The translations under genes and the position numbers were made by a program. From assembly GCA_963738375.1 (NCBI GenBank), contig CAVTWL010000002.1:682001-746000 (forward strand): DNA of 64,000 nucleotides. The letters are read 5' to 3'. The stretch's first letter is position 1. Every line of letters begins with the position of its first letter. This DNA is from Bog-159 sp963738375. GTDB taxonomy: Bacteria; Acidobacteriota; Terriglobia; Bryobacterales; Bryobacteraceae. The notes under the pieces are model-generated. The model was not told the origin of the DNA, did not search any database, and saw nothing but the letters and a program-made list of their open reading frames with translations. Below, in pieces: positions 16,800 through 26,040 of the stretch.

Positions 16800-18065
16800 A
16801 TGATCAATATAAACATTACCCGACGAGTTGTTACGCGCATGCCAATGTATTCGACTGCTCTTTTGGCCGGCGTTCTCTGTTGCTCGAGCGCGTTCGGCCA
16901 AGCGATGACCGGGTACTCCGGCAAAGCCTACGGCACGAAGGTGAGCGTAGCCCCCGGCACCCTGGGACTGACTTCCGGAACCACAGCGGTCAGCCAGCTC
17001 TGCACCGAAGCTACCGGCATGTCGGACTCCAATAGCGTGACCGGCGTTTCGCTGACGGGGTTGGCGTCAACCGGGGTGATCGATACTTCCGTTTCCTCGG
17101 CCACCATTGGCGGGGGCAGCGATTCGACGGCGGTCTCAACGGTCAACGGTCTGAACCTGCTGGGCGGGCTGATCACGGCCGACGCCGTGAAGTCCGTCAG
17201 CACGTCGACGGCGAGCGGGAGCGGATATTCGACGAGCAGCGCGGGAACGATCTTCACCAACGCCTCGGTGTTGGGATTGCCGATCCTACTGAACGTGGCC
17301 GCCAACACTCACATTAATCTGCCTGGGATCGGCTACGTGATTTTGAACGAGCAGGTTTCCACGGTGAACTCCAGTTCGGCTACGTTGACGGTGAATGCGG
17401 TCCATATTCATATCTCGCAGGTGAACATCCTGAATCTGCCCGTTGGCGCTCAGTTGATCGTAGCCAGCGCCCAGAGCTCGACTCTGGCGAATATCGGGCT
17501 ACTTAGCGGATTCGGTTACGGCACTTCGGTTACGGCGGCCGGCGTTCTCGACCTGGGACGGTCGGCTGAGGTGGTCTTCAATTGCTCGGGCAGCGATCAG
17601 GACTCAAATAACGATGTGGCCGGCGTGGATCTGCCGGGCGTGCTGACGGTGGGAGCGGTACATACCAGCGCGGTCGGCACGATCACAGCGAGCGCGACGA
17701 CCGGGCAGATTACAGCGTCGGTCGCCGGGTTGAACCTGCTTTCCAATCTGGTGGCGGCGACTACGATCACTTCGGAAGCCACCGCGTCGGCCGGGGGCTC
17801 GGGTATTACTTTGACGGACGCCGGTTCGCTGTTCGCTGGACTGGTGGTGACCGGGCACCCGGAGGTCGGCGTGAACCCGGCGCCGAACACCAAGGTTTCC
17901 ATCGCGGGTCTGGGAACCCTATGGCTGCATCGCGTGATTCAGACCTCCACTTCGATTGAAGTGCGTATGGTTGAGCTGGTCGTCGACGCGTCGAATACGC
18001 TCGGCTTGCCGATTGGGGCCGATGTTCGTATCGCGGTTGCGCACTCGGCGATCGTGAACCAATAG
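16800..18065 (+). CDS. Secreted choice-of-anchor P-like protein
   Basis: A 421-residue Ser/Thr/Gly/Val-rich secreted protein with a signal peptide (MYSTALLAGVLCCSSAFG). Two homologous halves of about 180 residues can be aligned: VNGLNLLGGLITADAVKSV with VAGLNLLSNLVAATTITSEA, LPGIGYVILNEQV with IAGLGTLWLHRVI, and NLPVGAQLIVASAQSS with GLPIGADVRIAVAHS. This pattern matches the choice-of-anchor P group of surface proteins. AGGAGGAG at 16786-16793 fixes the ATG at 16800. No C-terminal anchor is recognisable. The function is unknown. Confidence 0.7.
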   Translation: MININITRRVVTRMPMYSTALLAGVLCCSSAFGQAMTGYSGKAYGTKVSVAPGTLGLTSGTTAVSQLCTEATGMSDSNSVTGVSLTGLASTGVIDTSVSSATIGGGSDSTAVSTVNGLNLLGGLITADAVKSVSTSTASGSGYSTSSAGTIFTNASVLGLPILLNVAANTHINLPGIGYVILNEQVSTVNSSSATLTVNAVHIHISQVNILNLPVGAQLIVASAQSSTLANIGLLSGFGYGTSVTAAGVLDLGRSAEVVFNCSGSDQDSNNDVAGVDLPGVLTVGAVHTSAVGTITASATTGQITASVAGLNLLSNLVAATTITSEATASAGGSGITLTDAGSLFAGLVVTGHPEVGVNPAPNTKVSIAGLGTLWLHRVIQTSTSIEVRMVELVVDASNTLGLPIGADVRIAVAHSAIVNQ

Positions 18066-18080
18066 CTTCGGAGCGGGATG

Positions 18081-18107
18081 AAGGGGGATGGACCGGCCAT
18101 CTCCCTT
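18081..18107 (+). terminator. Rho-independent-like terminator
   Basis: An 11-bp stem (AAGGGGGATGG pairs with CCATCTCCCTT, one G-U) with a 5-base loop starts 15 bases after the stop at 18065 and is followed by a T/A-rich stretch (TCATTAATT). Position and shape fit termination of the preceding gene. Confidence 0.65.
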
Positions 18108-18110
18108 TCA

Positions 18111-18257
18111 TTAATTACCTTGAGGAACGAGGCGTACGGCGGCGGGGCGCAGCACGTAGCTGCTGGCGGCGAGGGCCAGCATGAGCAGCGGCGCGGCTGC
18201 GGCGGGGAAGGTTGTCGTGAACCGGTAAGTGTCCAGTAAGCGGCGCGGGGTAGGCAG
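18111..18257 (-). pseudogene. Possible C-terminal remnant of a membrane protein
   Basis: Directly after the htpX stop, and in the same frame, the leftward strand reads about 48 codons without a start: RRLLDTYRFTTTFPAAAAPL, then LMLALAASSYVLRPA and a short tail to TAA at 18111. The hydrophobic, protein-like composition suggests the tail of a lost membrane protein, but I cannot assign a family and it could be chance. Confidence 0.25.
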
Positions 18258-19106
18258 TTAGTGCATCTTTTGCAGGCGGGCGATGCGGTCGGCGGTGGAG
18301 GGGTGGGTGGAGAACATATTCATGAACCACTGGCCGGTTTGCGGCTTGATGATGAACAGGTGAGCAGTGGAGGGGCTGGCTTCCATCGGGATGCGCTGGG
18401 AATACGTCTCCAGCTTGCCAAGGGCGGAGATTAACTCGTTGGGCGCATGGGTGTACTGGGCGGAAGCTTCATCGGCGGAGTATTCGCGCGACCGCGAGAT
18501 CGCCATCTGGATGAGCATGGCGGCGATGGGGCCTAGGATCAGCATGAGGAAGCCGGCGATGGCGTTGCCGCCGCCGCGGTCGTCTTCATCGCGAGCGCCG
18601 CCGAACCAGAAGGCCATGCGCGAGATAAACATGATGGCGGCGGCGATGGTGGCCGCCACGGAGCTGATCAGGATATCGCGATGGAGGACGTGGCCCAGTT
18701 CGTGAGCCACGACTCCTTCGATTTCGCGGTCGTCCATCAGCCGGAGGATCCCAACGGTGAAAGCCACCGACGCGTGCTGTGGGTTGCGGCCGGTGGCAAA
18801 GGCATTGGGGCTTTCTTCGGGGAGGATGTAGAGTTTCGGCATGGGCAACCCCATGCGCTGGGTCAGGCTCTGGACGATGGGAAATACGCGGCGGTAGATT
18901 TCTGGGTTTTCCGTCTGGTTCACCGGTTGAGCATTGTAAGATGCCAGCGCGATCTTATCGGAGAAGAAGTAGCCGGCGAAGTTGGTGGCGACGGCTATCA
19001 GGAGGCCGATGACAAGGCCCTGGCGGCCGGCGATGGCTTCGCCGGCGAACAACAGCATGGCGCTGAGGAGGCCGAGGAGGAGAACGGTTTTGATGGTGTT
19101 GGTCAT
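18258..19106 (-). CDS. htpX: Membrane zinc protease HtpX (M48)
   Basis: A 282-residue inner-membrane metalloprotease that degrades misfolded membrane proteins. There are two N-terminal helices (KTVLLLGLLSAMLLFAGEAI; GLVIGLLIAVATNFAGYFF) and the catalytic motif VVAHELGHVLHRDIL. Two further helices follow (TIAAAIMFISRMAFWFG; AGFLMLILGPIAAMLIQMAI), then the third zinc ligand region SREYSADEASAQY. It is full length and intact. It lies 8 bases after clpB in the same direction, giving a heat-shock block hsp20-clpB-htpX. Confidence 0.95.
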   Translation of the reverse strand: MTNTIKTVLLLGLLSAMLLFAGEAIAGRQGLVIGLLIAVATNFAGYFFSDKIALASYNAQPVNQTENPEIYRRVFPIVQSLTQRMGLPMPKLYILPEESPNAFATGRNPQHASVAFTVGILRLMDDREIEGVVAHELGHVLHRDILISSVAATIAAAIMFISRMAFWFGGARDEDDRGGGNAIAGFLMLILGPIAAMLIQMAISRSREYSADEASAQYTHAPNELISALGKLETYSQRIPMEASPSTAHLFIIKPQTGQWFMNMFSTHPSTADRIARLQKMH

Positions 19107-19114
19107 GACCGGCC

Positions 19115-21749
19115 TTATGCGGCAAGTGGAACGAGCTTGCGGAAGGCAAGCTCGTTGGTGGCGGAATCCAGATCCGCCTCGATGATATCACCATCCTGGA
19201 AGTCGCCATTGAGCAGCTTGAGCGCCAGAGGATCCTGGATCAGGCGCTGGATGGCGCGGCGCATGGGCCGGGCTCCGTACTGCGGATCGTAGCCTTCCTT
19301 GATGATCTGCTCGCGCGCGGAAGCCGTCAGTTCGAGGCTGATGCCGCGGTCTTTGAGCAGTTTGCCGACGCGGCGGAGCTGGATGTCGATGATCATCGCC
19401 AGATGCTCCTTGCTCAGCGAGTTGAAGACGATGATATCGTCGATGCGGTTTAGAAACTCGGGCCGGAAGGTGGTGCGGAGCGCCTCCAGAAGGCGCGTGC
19501 GAGTGGCTTCGTTGGCCGAGGTTTTGGCATGTACCGAGAAGCCGATGGGTCCGACTTCGCGCATGCTGGTGGAGCCTACGTTCGAGGTCATCACGATGAC
19601 CGTGTTTTTGAAGCTGACGGTGCGGCCCTGGCCATCGGTCAGGCGGCCATCGTCCAGGATCTGGAGCATGGAGTTGAACACATCCGGATGGGCCTTCTCG
19701 ATCTCATCGAAGAGGACCACGGAGTAGGGACGGCGGCGGATCTGCTCGGTGAGCTGGCCGCCTTCGTCATAGCCGACGTAGCCGGGGGGCGAGCCGATCA
19801 TGCGGGATACGGAATGCTTCTCCATGTACTCGGACATATCGACGCGGATCATGGCCTTTTCGTCATCGAACAGGTACTCGGCCAGAGCGCGGACGAGTTC
19901 GGTCTTGCCGACGCCGGTGGGCCCGAGGAAGATGAAGCTGCCGATGGGGCGATTTGGATCGCTGAGTCCGGCGCGGTTGCGAAGGATGGCGTTGGAGACC
20001 AGGCGGACGGCTTCGTCCTGGCCGACGACGCGATCCTTTAAGATGTTCGGGCATGCGGACAAGCTTTTGGGCTTCGCCCTGGAGCATGCGGGTTACCGGA
20101 ATGCCCGTCGACTTGGCGACGATCATGGCGATGTCTTCGGCGTCGATTTCTTCTTTCAGCAAAGCGGAGTCCTTGATGGCTTCGAGGGCGTGCTCGGCGG
20201 CTTGAATGTCCTTTTCAATCTGGGCGAGGCGGCCGTAACGGATCTGGGCAGCCTTTTCCCAGTCGCCGAGGCGAGTGGCCTGCTCTTCGTCTTTGCGAAG
20301 CTGTTCCTGCTCTTCCTTGAGGCGGCGGACATTCTGAATGGCGGACTTTTCTCGATTCCAGCGCTCTTTCAGGGTGGCGGTTTCGCCGCGCAGTTTTTCG
20401 AGTTCATCTTCGACGTGGCGGAGGCGCTCACGGGAGGAGTCATCGCGCTCCAGGCCGAGAGCCTGACGCTCGATTTCGAGGTGGGTGATGCGGCGATCTT
20501 TCTGATCGATTTCGATGGGCATGGAACCGATCTGCAAGCGCAGAGCGGCGCCGGCCTCGTCGATCAAGTCGATGGCTTTGTCGGGCAGGAAACGGTCGGT
20601 GATGTAGCGCTGGGAAAGTAGGGCGGCGGCCACGATAGCGGCATCCTTGATGCGCACGCCATGGTGAATTTCGAACTTCTCCTTGAGGCCGCGGAGAATG
20701 GCGACGGTATCGTCAACGGTGGGTTCGCCGACGAAAACGGTCTGGAAGCGGCGGGCGAGAGCGGCATCCTTTTCGATTTTTTTGTATTCGGAAAGGGTGG
20801 TGGCGCCGATGCAGCGGAGGTCGCCGCGGGCGAGCGCGGGTTTGAGCATGTTGGCGGCATCGATGGCGCCTTCGGCGGAGCCGGCGCCGACCAGGGTGTG
20901 GAGCTCGTCGATGAAGCAGACGATCTCGCCGTTGGATTCGGTGATTTCCTTCAGGACCGCTTTGAGGCGGTCTTCGAATTCGCCGCGGAACTTGGTGCCG
21001 GCGACCATGGAGCCGAGATCGAGGGCGACGAGTTTCTTGTGCTGCAATTGATCGGGGACGTCGCCGTAAACGATGCGCTGGGCGAGGCCTTCGACGATGG
21101 CGGTTTTACCGACGCCGGGCTCGCCGATGAGCACCGGGTTGTTCTTGGTGCGGCGGCTGAAGACCTGCATGAGGCGGCGGATTTCGTCTTCGCGGCCGAT
21201 GACGGGGTCCAATTTTCCGTCGCGTGCGGACTGGGTCAGGTCCACGGAGTAGCGTTCGAGGGCTTGGTATTTGGTTTCGGGATTTGGGTCAGTCACTCTT
21301 TGCTTGCCTCTGATGGAGACTAAGGCCTTTAAAATGGCTTCGTGGTTAGCTCCGGCACGCTCCATTAACTGGGCGGCGGGGTCGCGCTTTTGCGCGGAAA
21401 TGGCGAGCAGGAGATGCTCGGTGGAGACGAACTCATCTTTAAAGCGGCCGGCTTCCTCGAAGGCGCGCTCGAGGACTTCGTTGAGCGGCTGGGAGGCATA
21501 GAGGCCGGGTTGGGGCGGCATGCTGACCTTGGGGAGGTTCTGGAGCTGAGTTTCGCCTTCGGTGACGATGGCGTCAGGCTGTACGCCGCACTTTTCGAGG
21601 ACTGGGCGAACGATGCCTTCGGTTTCCTGGGCGAGGGCAACCAGAAGATGGAGAGGGTAGAGCACCTGACCCTCGGCCTTGCCAGCCACCTCCTGAGATT
21701 TCTGCAGGGCTTCCTGAGCTTTCTGCGTGAACTTGTCGAAGCGGATCAC
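19115..21749 (-). CDS. clpB: ATP-dependent disaggregase ClpB (frame break near 20050)
   Basis: Hsp100 disaggregase of about 878 residues, which works with DnaK to resolubilise aggregates. The N-domain (FTQKAQEALQKSQEVAGKAE) is followed by NBD1 with Walker A GEPGVGKT, a coiled-coil middle domain (about 400-530), and NBD2 with Walker A GPTGVGKTE, SEYMEKHSVSRMIGSPPGYV and arginine-finger region FRPEFLNRIDD. The frame slips near 20050, between KLVRMPE and ILKDRVVGQDEAVRLV; the two sides join perfectly, so a base error is likely. It is downstream of hsp20 and upstream of htpX. Confidence 0.95.
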
Positions 21750-21809
21750 GGGGCACCTACTTTCTTTAGAGTATCAACCGCCGTGTTTGGTGGCGGCGCA
21801 GACGAAAAT

Positions 21810-21836
21810 GGGCGGCGAGCCTTTCGGCCGCCGCCC
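21810..21836 (-). terminator. Terminator-like hairpin after hsp20
   Basis: GGGCGGCG and CGCCGCCC form an 8-bp GC stem, extended by GCC/GGC after one bulged A, with a TTTC loop. Read leftward it lies 24 bases after the hsp20 stop and is followed by ATTTTC, which fits a (possibly partial) terminator between hsp20 and clpB. Confidence 0.5.
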
Positions 21837-21859
21837 TGAGTTAGCAATTTTGCTGCAAA

Positions 21860-22285
21860 TTAGTTTTGTTTCACGTCGATTTTGACTTGACGCGGTTTGG
21901 CGGCAGCCTTTTTGGGCAGCTTCACGGTCAGAACGCCGTTGTGGTATTCGGCCGCGACCTTTTCGGTGTCGACAGTGGAGGGCACGGTGAAGTTGCGGGT
22001 GAACTGGCCGTAGCCGCGCTCGATGCGGTGGTAACCCTTGCTGGTGTCGTCCTTCTTGAATTTGCGCTCACCGGACAAGGTCAAGGTGTTGTTTTCAACG
22101 TGGACGTCGATGTCGTTGAGGTCGACTTCGGGGACATCAGCCTTGAGGACCAACTCGTCTTCGGTTTCGAAGATATCGACCGCAGGGGACCAGGGGCGGC
22201 CGGCGCGAGGTTCGCTGAGCATGCGGGTAAAAGCATCTTCGAAGAGGCGGAGATTGGCCAAGGGATCGGAATGGGTGACAGACAT
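21860..22285 (-). CDS. Small heat-shock protein, Hsp20 family
   Basis: A 141-residue ATP-independent holdase. The alpha-crystallin domain spans about residues 35-130, starting WSPAVDIFETEDELVLKADV. LSGERKFKK and RIERGYGQFTRNFTVPSTVD are family motifs, and YHNGVLTVKLPK is the conserved GVLTV core near the C-terminus. The start is set at ATG 22285 because AAGGAG sits just upstream; an in-frame Met 12 codons earlier lacks a ribosome site. A strong promoter lies about 50 bases upstream. Confidence 0.95.
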   Translation of the reverse strand: MSVTHSDPLANLRLFEDAFTRMLSEPRAGRPWSPAVDIFETEDELVLKADVPEVDLNDIDVHVENNTLTLSGERKFKKDDTSKGYHRIERGYGQFTRNFTVPSTVDTEKVAAEYHNGVLTVKLPKKAAAKPRQVKIDVKQN

Positions 22286-22330
22286 TGTTATTTGCTCCTT
22301 TGAATGTGTTGGATACTTCATCCAATTACG

Positions 22331-22359
22331 ATAATAAAATATGCGTGGTCTTTTGTCAA
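22331..22359 (-). promoter_or_regulatory. Strong sigma-70-type promoter of hsp20
   Basis: On the minus strand TTGACA (22354-22359) and TATTAT (22331-22336) are separated by exactly 17 bases, 45-75 bases upstream of the hsp20 ATG, in unusually AT-rich DNA. I see no CIRCE (TTAGCACTC-N9-GAGTGCTAA) or HspR inverted repeat around it, so how heat induction works is not visible. Confidence 0.75.
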
Positions 22360-22413
22360 GTATTTATGCGCACAGTTATACAAATTATATTTGCTTTGAA
22401 GTTATGAACTTAG

Positions 22414-23166
22414 CTAGCCGAAGGCCTGCCAGCAGAGCTGTACGCCCATGCAGGTGAGCCAAGCTGAGAGGGCAACACGGAGAGGGCGGGAGGGAAGGAC
22501 GGAGAGCAGGTTGGCGCCGATCAGGGCGCCGACGACGCCACCGATGATCAGGTGGATCAGGATGGAGGACTGGAAATGGCCCGCGGAGAGGTGAAAACCG
22601 CCGCCGACCAGTGAGCAGGCCAAGCCGAACATGACGTCGGTGCCGACAACGGTAGCCGGGGCGAGCGGGGTTAAGTTCAAGAGCGCAACGCCACCGAGTG
22701 CGCCGGCGCCGGCTGAGGAGAAGCCGACTTCGCTGCCGATGCCGAAGGCGATGAGCGGGAGCCAGCCGGATCGATCCTTAAAGGTGCGGGAATGGGTGCT
22801 GCGGCGCAGGGTGCGGATCAGGTTATAGACCGCCATGGTGGCGACGAGAGAACCGATACCCATAAAGAGGATGCCGCGGTGGTGCTTGGCGTCGAGCAAA
22901 CCCATGGCGTAGAAGCCGAGCAAGACGCCGGGGACGCCTCCACAAACGAGCCGCAAGAGGGTGGGATAGTGGATCTGTTTACGGACGAAATAGACTGGAG
23001 CGATGGTCAGCTTGATGACGGCGGAGAACGCCAAGGCCGTTCCGACGGCTTCGGCGGGCGGGACCTTGAAGAACAGCATCAGGACGGGCGCAAGCAGGGA
23101 GCCGGCACCGACGCCTGTGAGTCCGACACCGGCCGCGACAAGAAAGCCAACCAGGATTTCAACCAT
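22414..23166 (-). CDS. TauE/SafE-family membrane permease
   Basis: A 250-residue polytopic membrane protein of the sulfite-exporter TauE/SafE family, with about seven hydrophobic helices. The N-terminal GLTGVGAGSLLAPVLMLFF and the mid-protein GFSSAGAGALGGVALLNL are the two internally repeated G-rich motifs typical of the family. The substrate (sulfite, sulfonate or another small anion) cannot be deduced, and no sulfur-metabolism gene is adjacent. Frame and length are normal. Confidence 0.85.
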   Translation of the reverse strand: MVEILVGFLVAAGVGLTGVGAGSLLAPVLMLFFKVPPAEAVGTALAFSAVIKLTIAPVYFVRKQIHYPTLLRLVCGGVPGVLLGFYAMGLLDAKHHRGILFMGIGSLVATMAVYNLIRTLRRSTHSRTFKDRSGWLPLIAFGIGSEVGFSSAGAGALGGVALLNLTPLAPATVVGTDVMFGLACSLVGGGFHLSAGHFQSSILIHLIIGGVVGALIGANLLSVLPSRPLRVALSAWLTCMGVQLCWQAFG

Positions 23167-23287
23167 GAAGCATTTTGAGTCCTTTGGGTGTTCCAGCTAT
23201 GTTATCGCGGATCAATCCAGCGTGTCTATGGAGATTACTGCTGTGCGCGGTATATCACCTTGAAATCGCACATAACAAAAGATAACT

Positions 23288-23326
23288 GGTCTGGCGGATG
23301 CCCCAATCGAGGTACTTCGCCAGACC
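23288..23326 (-). terminator. Inverted repeat after the S53 peptidase gene
   Basis: GGTCTGGCG (23288-23296) and CGCCAGACC (23318-23326) are perfect 9-base inverted repeats with a 21-base loop, 15 bases past the S53 stop; leftward it is followed by a T-rich stretch (ATCTTTTGTTATG). It probably terminates the peptidase transcript before the permease gene. Confidence 0.5.
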
Positions 23327-23341
23327 GATGGACTGAAGGGA

Positions 23342-24979
23342 TTATGGTGCGGGGGTCAAGGCGGCCAGGATGGCGGTGCCGTTGGGGCTACCCCAACCGG
23401 TGCAAGCGTCCCAGCCCGGGTTTGCCGAGTAACCGCCGATGTCACCGGTGATGTCGTTGCTTCCCGAGGTGACATCGTTGAGCGCGGCGGCGGCCTGGAC
23501 TTGCGCGTATAAGAGGGGATTGAGGAAGCCGACGGGCGTTCCGAGTTTCTGATTGAAGCGGGCGATCAGACCGGCCCATAGAGGAGCGACGGCGCTGGTG
23601 CCCCCGACGACTCCGGACTGGCCATCGGCGAGGACGTTGTAGCCGGTTTGCGGGTCGGCGTTACCGGCGACGTCGGGAACGCCACGTCCGACGCGGCCGC
23701 CGGGATTGACCGACGGCGGGACGTTGGCGTTGGCCTGAAATGAGGGGAGGTCGATGGCATCGCTGATACCCCCGCCGGTGGCGCCGCCATCGGACCCGTC
23801 GTTCCACACGGCTTCGCTTGTAATTTGTGTACCGGAGGCTTTAAGGGACGTTCCGCCGCAGGCTAAGACGAAGGCGCTGGACGCGGGAAAATCGCAGTGG
23901 GCGAGACCATCGTCAACCTGGTCGCGCGAACCATCGTCGCCTGCCGCGCAGCAGACCGTCACACCCATGGAGGCGGCGGCCTGGAAGGCCTCATTGACGG
24001 CCTGGATGGCCTGAGCGGACCAGATTTGCTGGCCTTCGGCGAAGCCCCAACTGATGGACAGGACGGATGGTTTATGGACGGTGTCGTGAACTGCGGTGGT
24101 GATGGCGTCGACCCAGCCCTGTTCGGTGAAATTGGAGAAATAAACCGCGATGGACGCGCCGGGCGCGGTACCGCCGGCCATTTCGATATCGAGCATGACT
24201 TCGGTGTCGGGACTATCCTGGCCTGGATCGGGCTGATTGGTGACGCCGTCGACTGCGACCGCGGTAACAGATGGAGCAGTGACGCCGAGTTGTTGGAAGT
24301 AGGTATCGAGTTCGCTGGAGGTGTAACCGCCCCCGAATTCGAGAATGCCGATGCATTGGCCGGTGCCGTCGGCGCCGGATGGGAAGTTGTATATCTGCGC
24401 GATTTGAACGGGGGTGAAGCCGGCTGGGGTGGCGGGTTTGCGATGGGCGCGAAGGTCCGGGTTGATGGGAGGAACGGGCCGGCGAAAATGGGGGCGGGCC
24501 ATGGGACGGCAATCGAAGCCAAAGACGCCCTGGACGATGTTGGCGAGATCCTCTGGGATATAGACCGGGCCGGTGCGGCCGCGGAAGTTACCCTCGGGGT
24601 GCTCGTAATTGGCGAGGTAGACGCCGAAGGCATGACTCAAAGCGGCGATGGTACCGGAGAGCAACACGGTGCGGCGCGCGGGGCTGACTTCGAGGACGGT
24701 GAGGTTACTCTGGTGGGCGAAGGCTTCGACTTTAGCGATGTCGTCTGGCGCGGCGCCGTAATTGGCGGCGAATTCTTCGCGGGTGAGATATTGGCGGTGC
24801 TGGGGGAGGGTTGCCGAAAACTGGGCGGCCGAAGCCGGGTTGGGCAGGGGTTGGCGTGGGCGGAGGCGCACGGTTATTTTGATTTTTTCGGTGGGATCGG
24901 GGGACCCAACGACCCGGGATCCGAGGCGAGCGGATCGCTCGCTACCAGCAAGGACTACGCGATTCTGATGTTGTGCCAT
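23342..24979 (-). CDS. Sedolisin-family serine peptidase (S53, kumamolisin-like)
   Basis: A 545-residue acid-active serine-carboxyl peptidase zymogen. The pro-domain is about residues 30-185 (LTREEFAANYGAAPDDIAKV; VYLANYEHPEGNFRGR). The catalytic domain begins at TPVQIAQIYNFP. Catalytic residues are likely Glu260 and Asp264 (DTEVMLDIEMAGG), an oxyanion Asp near 348 (AAGDDGS) and Ser462 (GGTSAVAPLWAG). The C-terminal calcium-site motif DITGDIGGYSANPGWDACTG is present. No Sec signal is evident, as in many sedolisins. The frame is intact. Confidence 0.92.
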   Translation of the reverse strand: MAQHQNRVVLAGSERSARLGSRVVGSPDPTEKIKITVRLRPRQPLPNPASAAQFSATLPQHRQYLTREEFAANYGAAPDDIAKVEAFAHQSNLTVLEVSPARRTVLLSGTIAALSHAFGVYLANYEHPEGNFRGRTGPVYIPEDLANIVQGVFGFDCRPMARPHFRRPVPPINPDLRAHRKPATPAGFTPVQIAQIYNFPSGADGTGQCIGILEFGGGYTSSELDTYFQQLGVTAPSVTAVAVDGVTNQPDPGQDSPDTEVMLDIEMAGGTAPGASIAVYFSNFTEQGWVDAITTAVHDTVHKPSVLSISWGFAEGQQIWSAQAIQAVNEAFQAAASMGVTVCCAAGDDGSRDQVDDGLAHCDFPASSAFVLACGGTSLKASGTQITSEAVWNDGSDGGATGGGISDAIDLPSFQANANVPPSVNPGGRVGRGVPDVAGNADPQTGYNVLADGQSGVVGGTSAVAPLWAGLIARFNQKLGTPVGFLNPLLYAQVQAAAALNDVTSGSNDITGDIGGYSANPGWDACTGWGSPNGTAILAALTPAP

Positions 24980-25398
24980 GAATGCTCCTTCTGCTATATG
25001 GTGAGCCGGACGGTGGATTCATTACAAGCGAGCGGAGAGGATTGCCCACTCTGAGATGAGGGTAGCATGGGCTTTGGGCGGCGATGGAAGGCGAGGGGGG
25101 CCGCTATGATTTGATTCAGTCAGTTAGCGCGGATTGGGGGCGTGCAACCCGAAGAAGCGCTGGCGCCTTGGCGGTGGGGTTGGGCTGCAGTTGAAAAACA
25201 CGGATTCGTGTTGCATTTGTTGCATGCGCGGCGGCGGTGGGGCATTTTAAGCATCATTTCGAGGTTGCGGTCGATTTGGCGAACGAAGCCAATTGCGTAT
25301 AAGTGGCTGGATTCCCGCCGAGTTGCAGTTGACTGACGAACCCAAAGTCCGGTTTCCGAGATAGATGCGCCACAGTGGCGGGCGCGTGGATTGCCGGA
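24980..25398 (-). other. Gene-free stretch with a decayed HTH fragment
   Basis: No intact gene. At about 25250-25330 the leftward frame reads SAGIQPLIRNWLRSPNR, which resembles the helix-turn-helix of the neighbouring gene (AAGVHRNTVLNWLRLPAF). This suggests a decayed second copy. The 24980-25246 part contains the S53 leader and nothing else recognisable. Confidence 0.35.
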
Positions 25399-25767
25399 TT
25401 AGCGCAGCTTGGGGGCGTGGGGAGTGAAAGGGAGCTGGACCAGGCGGCGAGCGGCGTGGAGGTCCGGTTTTTCGAGGCAGCAACGCTTGTGTTGGGTGGC
25501 GCTACCACAGGGGCACAGCTGATTGCGTCCGATTTTGAGGCTACGGACCGCCACGGACTGGGCAGAATTGTGCAGGTTTTCTTTGGCGGCGTGGTCAGGC
25601 GATGGGCGAAGGGACTGCGAGTACGCGTTGGTGAAAGCAGGCAAACGAAGCCAATTGAGAACGGTGTTGCGATGGACACCGGCGGCAGCGGCAGCCTCGC
25701 GGGCGGTGGATCCGGTGGCAATGAGAGCCAGGACTTTTCGCTGAGTCGCGGACATGGAATCGGACAT
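25399..25767 (-). CDS. Small HTH protein with SEC-C zinc motif
   Basis: A 122-residue protein. Residues about 5-45 form a homeodomain-like helix-turn-helix (KVLALIATGSTAREAAAAAG, then VHRNTVLNWLR). Residues 80-97 are a SEC-C motif, IGRNQLCPCGSATQHKRCC, with Cys85, Cys87, Cys96 and Cys97 as zinc ligands. The combination recurs in Solibacter-type genomes. It probably binds nucleic acid, but the role is unknown. AAAGGAA precedes the ATG at 25767. A degraded copy of the HTH lies just downstream. Confidence 0.7.
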   Translation of the reverse strand: MSDSMSATQRKVLALIATGSTAREAAAAAGVHRNTVLNWLRLPAFTNAYSQSLRPSPDHAAKENLHNSAQSVAVRSLKIGRNQLCPCGSATQHKRCCLEKPDLHAARRLVQLPFTPHAPKLR

Positions 25768-25884
25768 ACGGGTTCCTTTCGATTTCAGATTGGCATGAAG
25801 GATGGCGGGATGGTTGGGTATTGGGCGGGTATGTTATTGGAAAGGTGGGGGATATTTCTTAAACAGCGAGGCACCAGTCCGGCG

Positions 25885-26040
25885 GCGTTCCTAACCTCGA
25901 TGCTTACCGCTACCCAACTGGCACGGGAGCGGGTCGTCGAACTCTCCGAGAAGGCCCGGGCCGGAACGCTAACGGCCGGCGAGGAGCAGGAGCGCGACAG
26001 CTATCCGGATATGGGGCCTGCTGGCCGTCATGCAGCCGCG
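25885..26040 (+). pseudogene. Decayed small partner protein of an HNH endonuclease module
   Basis: The rightward frame reads FLTSMLTATQLARERVVELS then EKARAGTLTAGEEQERDSYP, and after a frame slip near 26014 GLLAVMQPRAG. This matches the short 'ELxxKAxxGxLTxxExxExxSYxxVGxLLAxMQSKAR' proteins that precede HNH endonuclease genes in Solibacter, cyanobacteria and planctomycetes. The start codon region and frame are damaged. Confidence 0.5.

Noticed and set aside
23897..25054. 385-codon rightward Gly/Asp-rich frame
   Set aside because: Antisense shadow of the S53 peptidase; GC-rich codon bias gives spurious long frames there.
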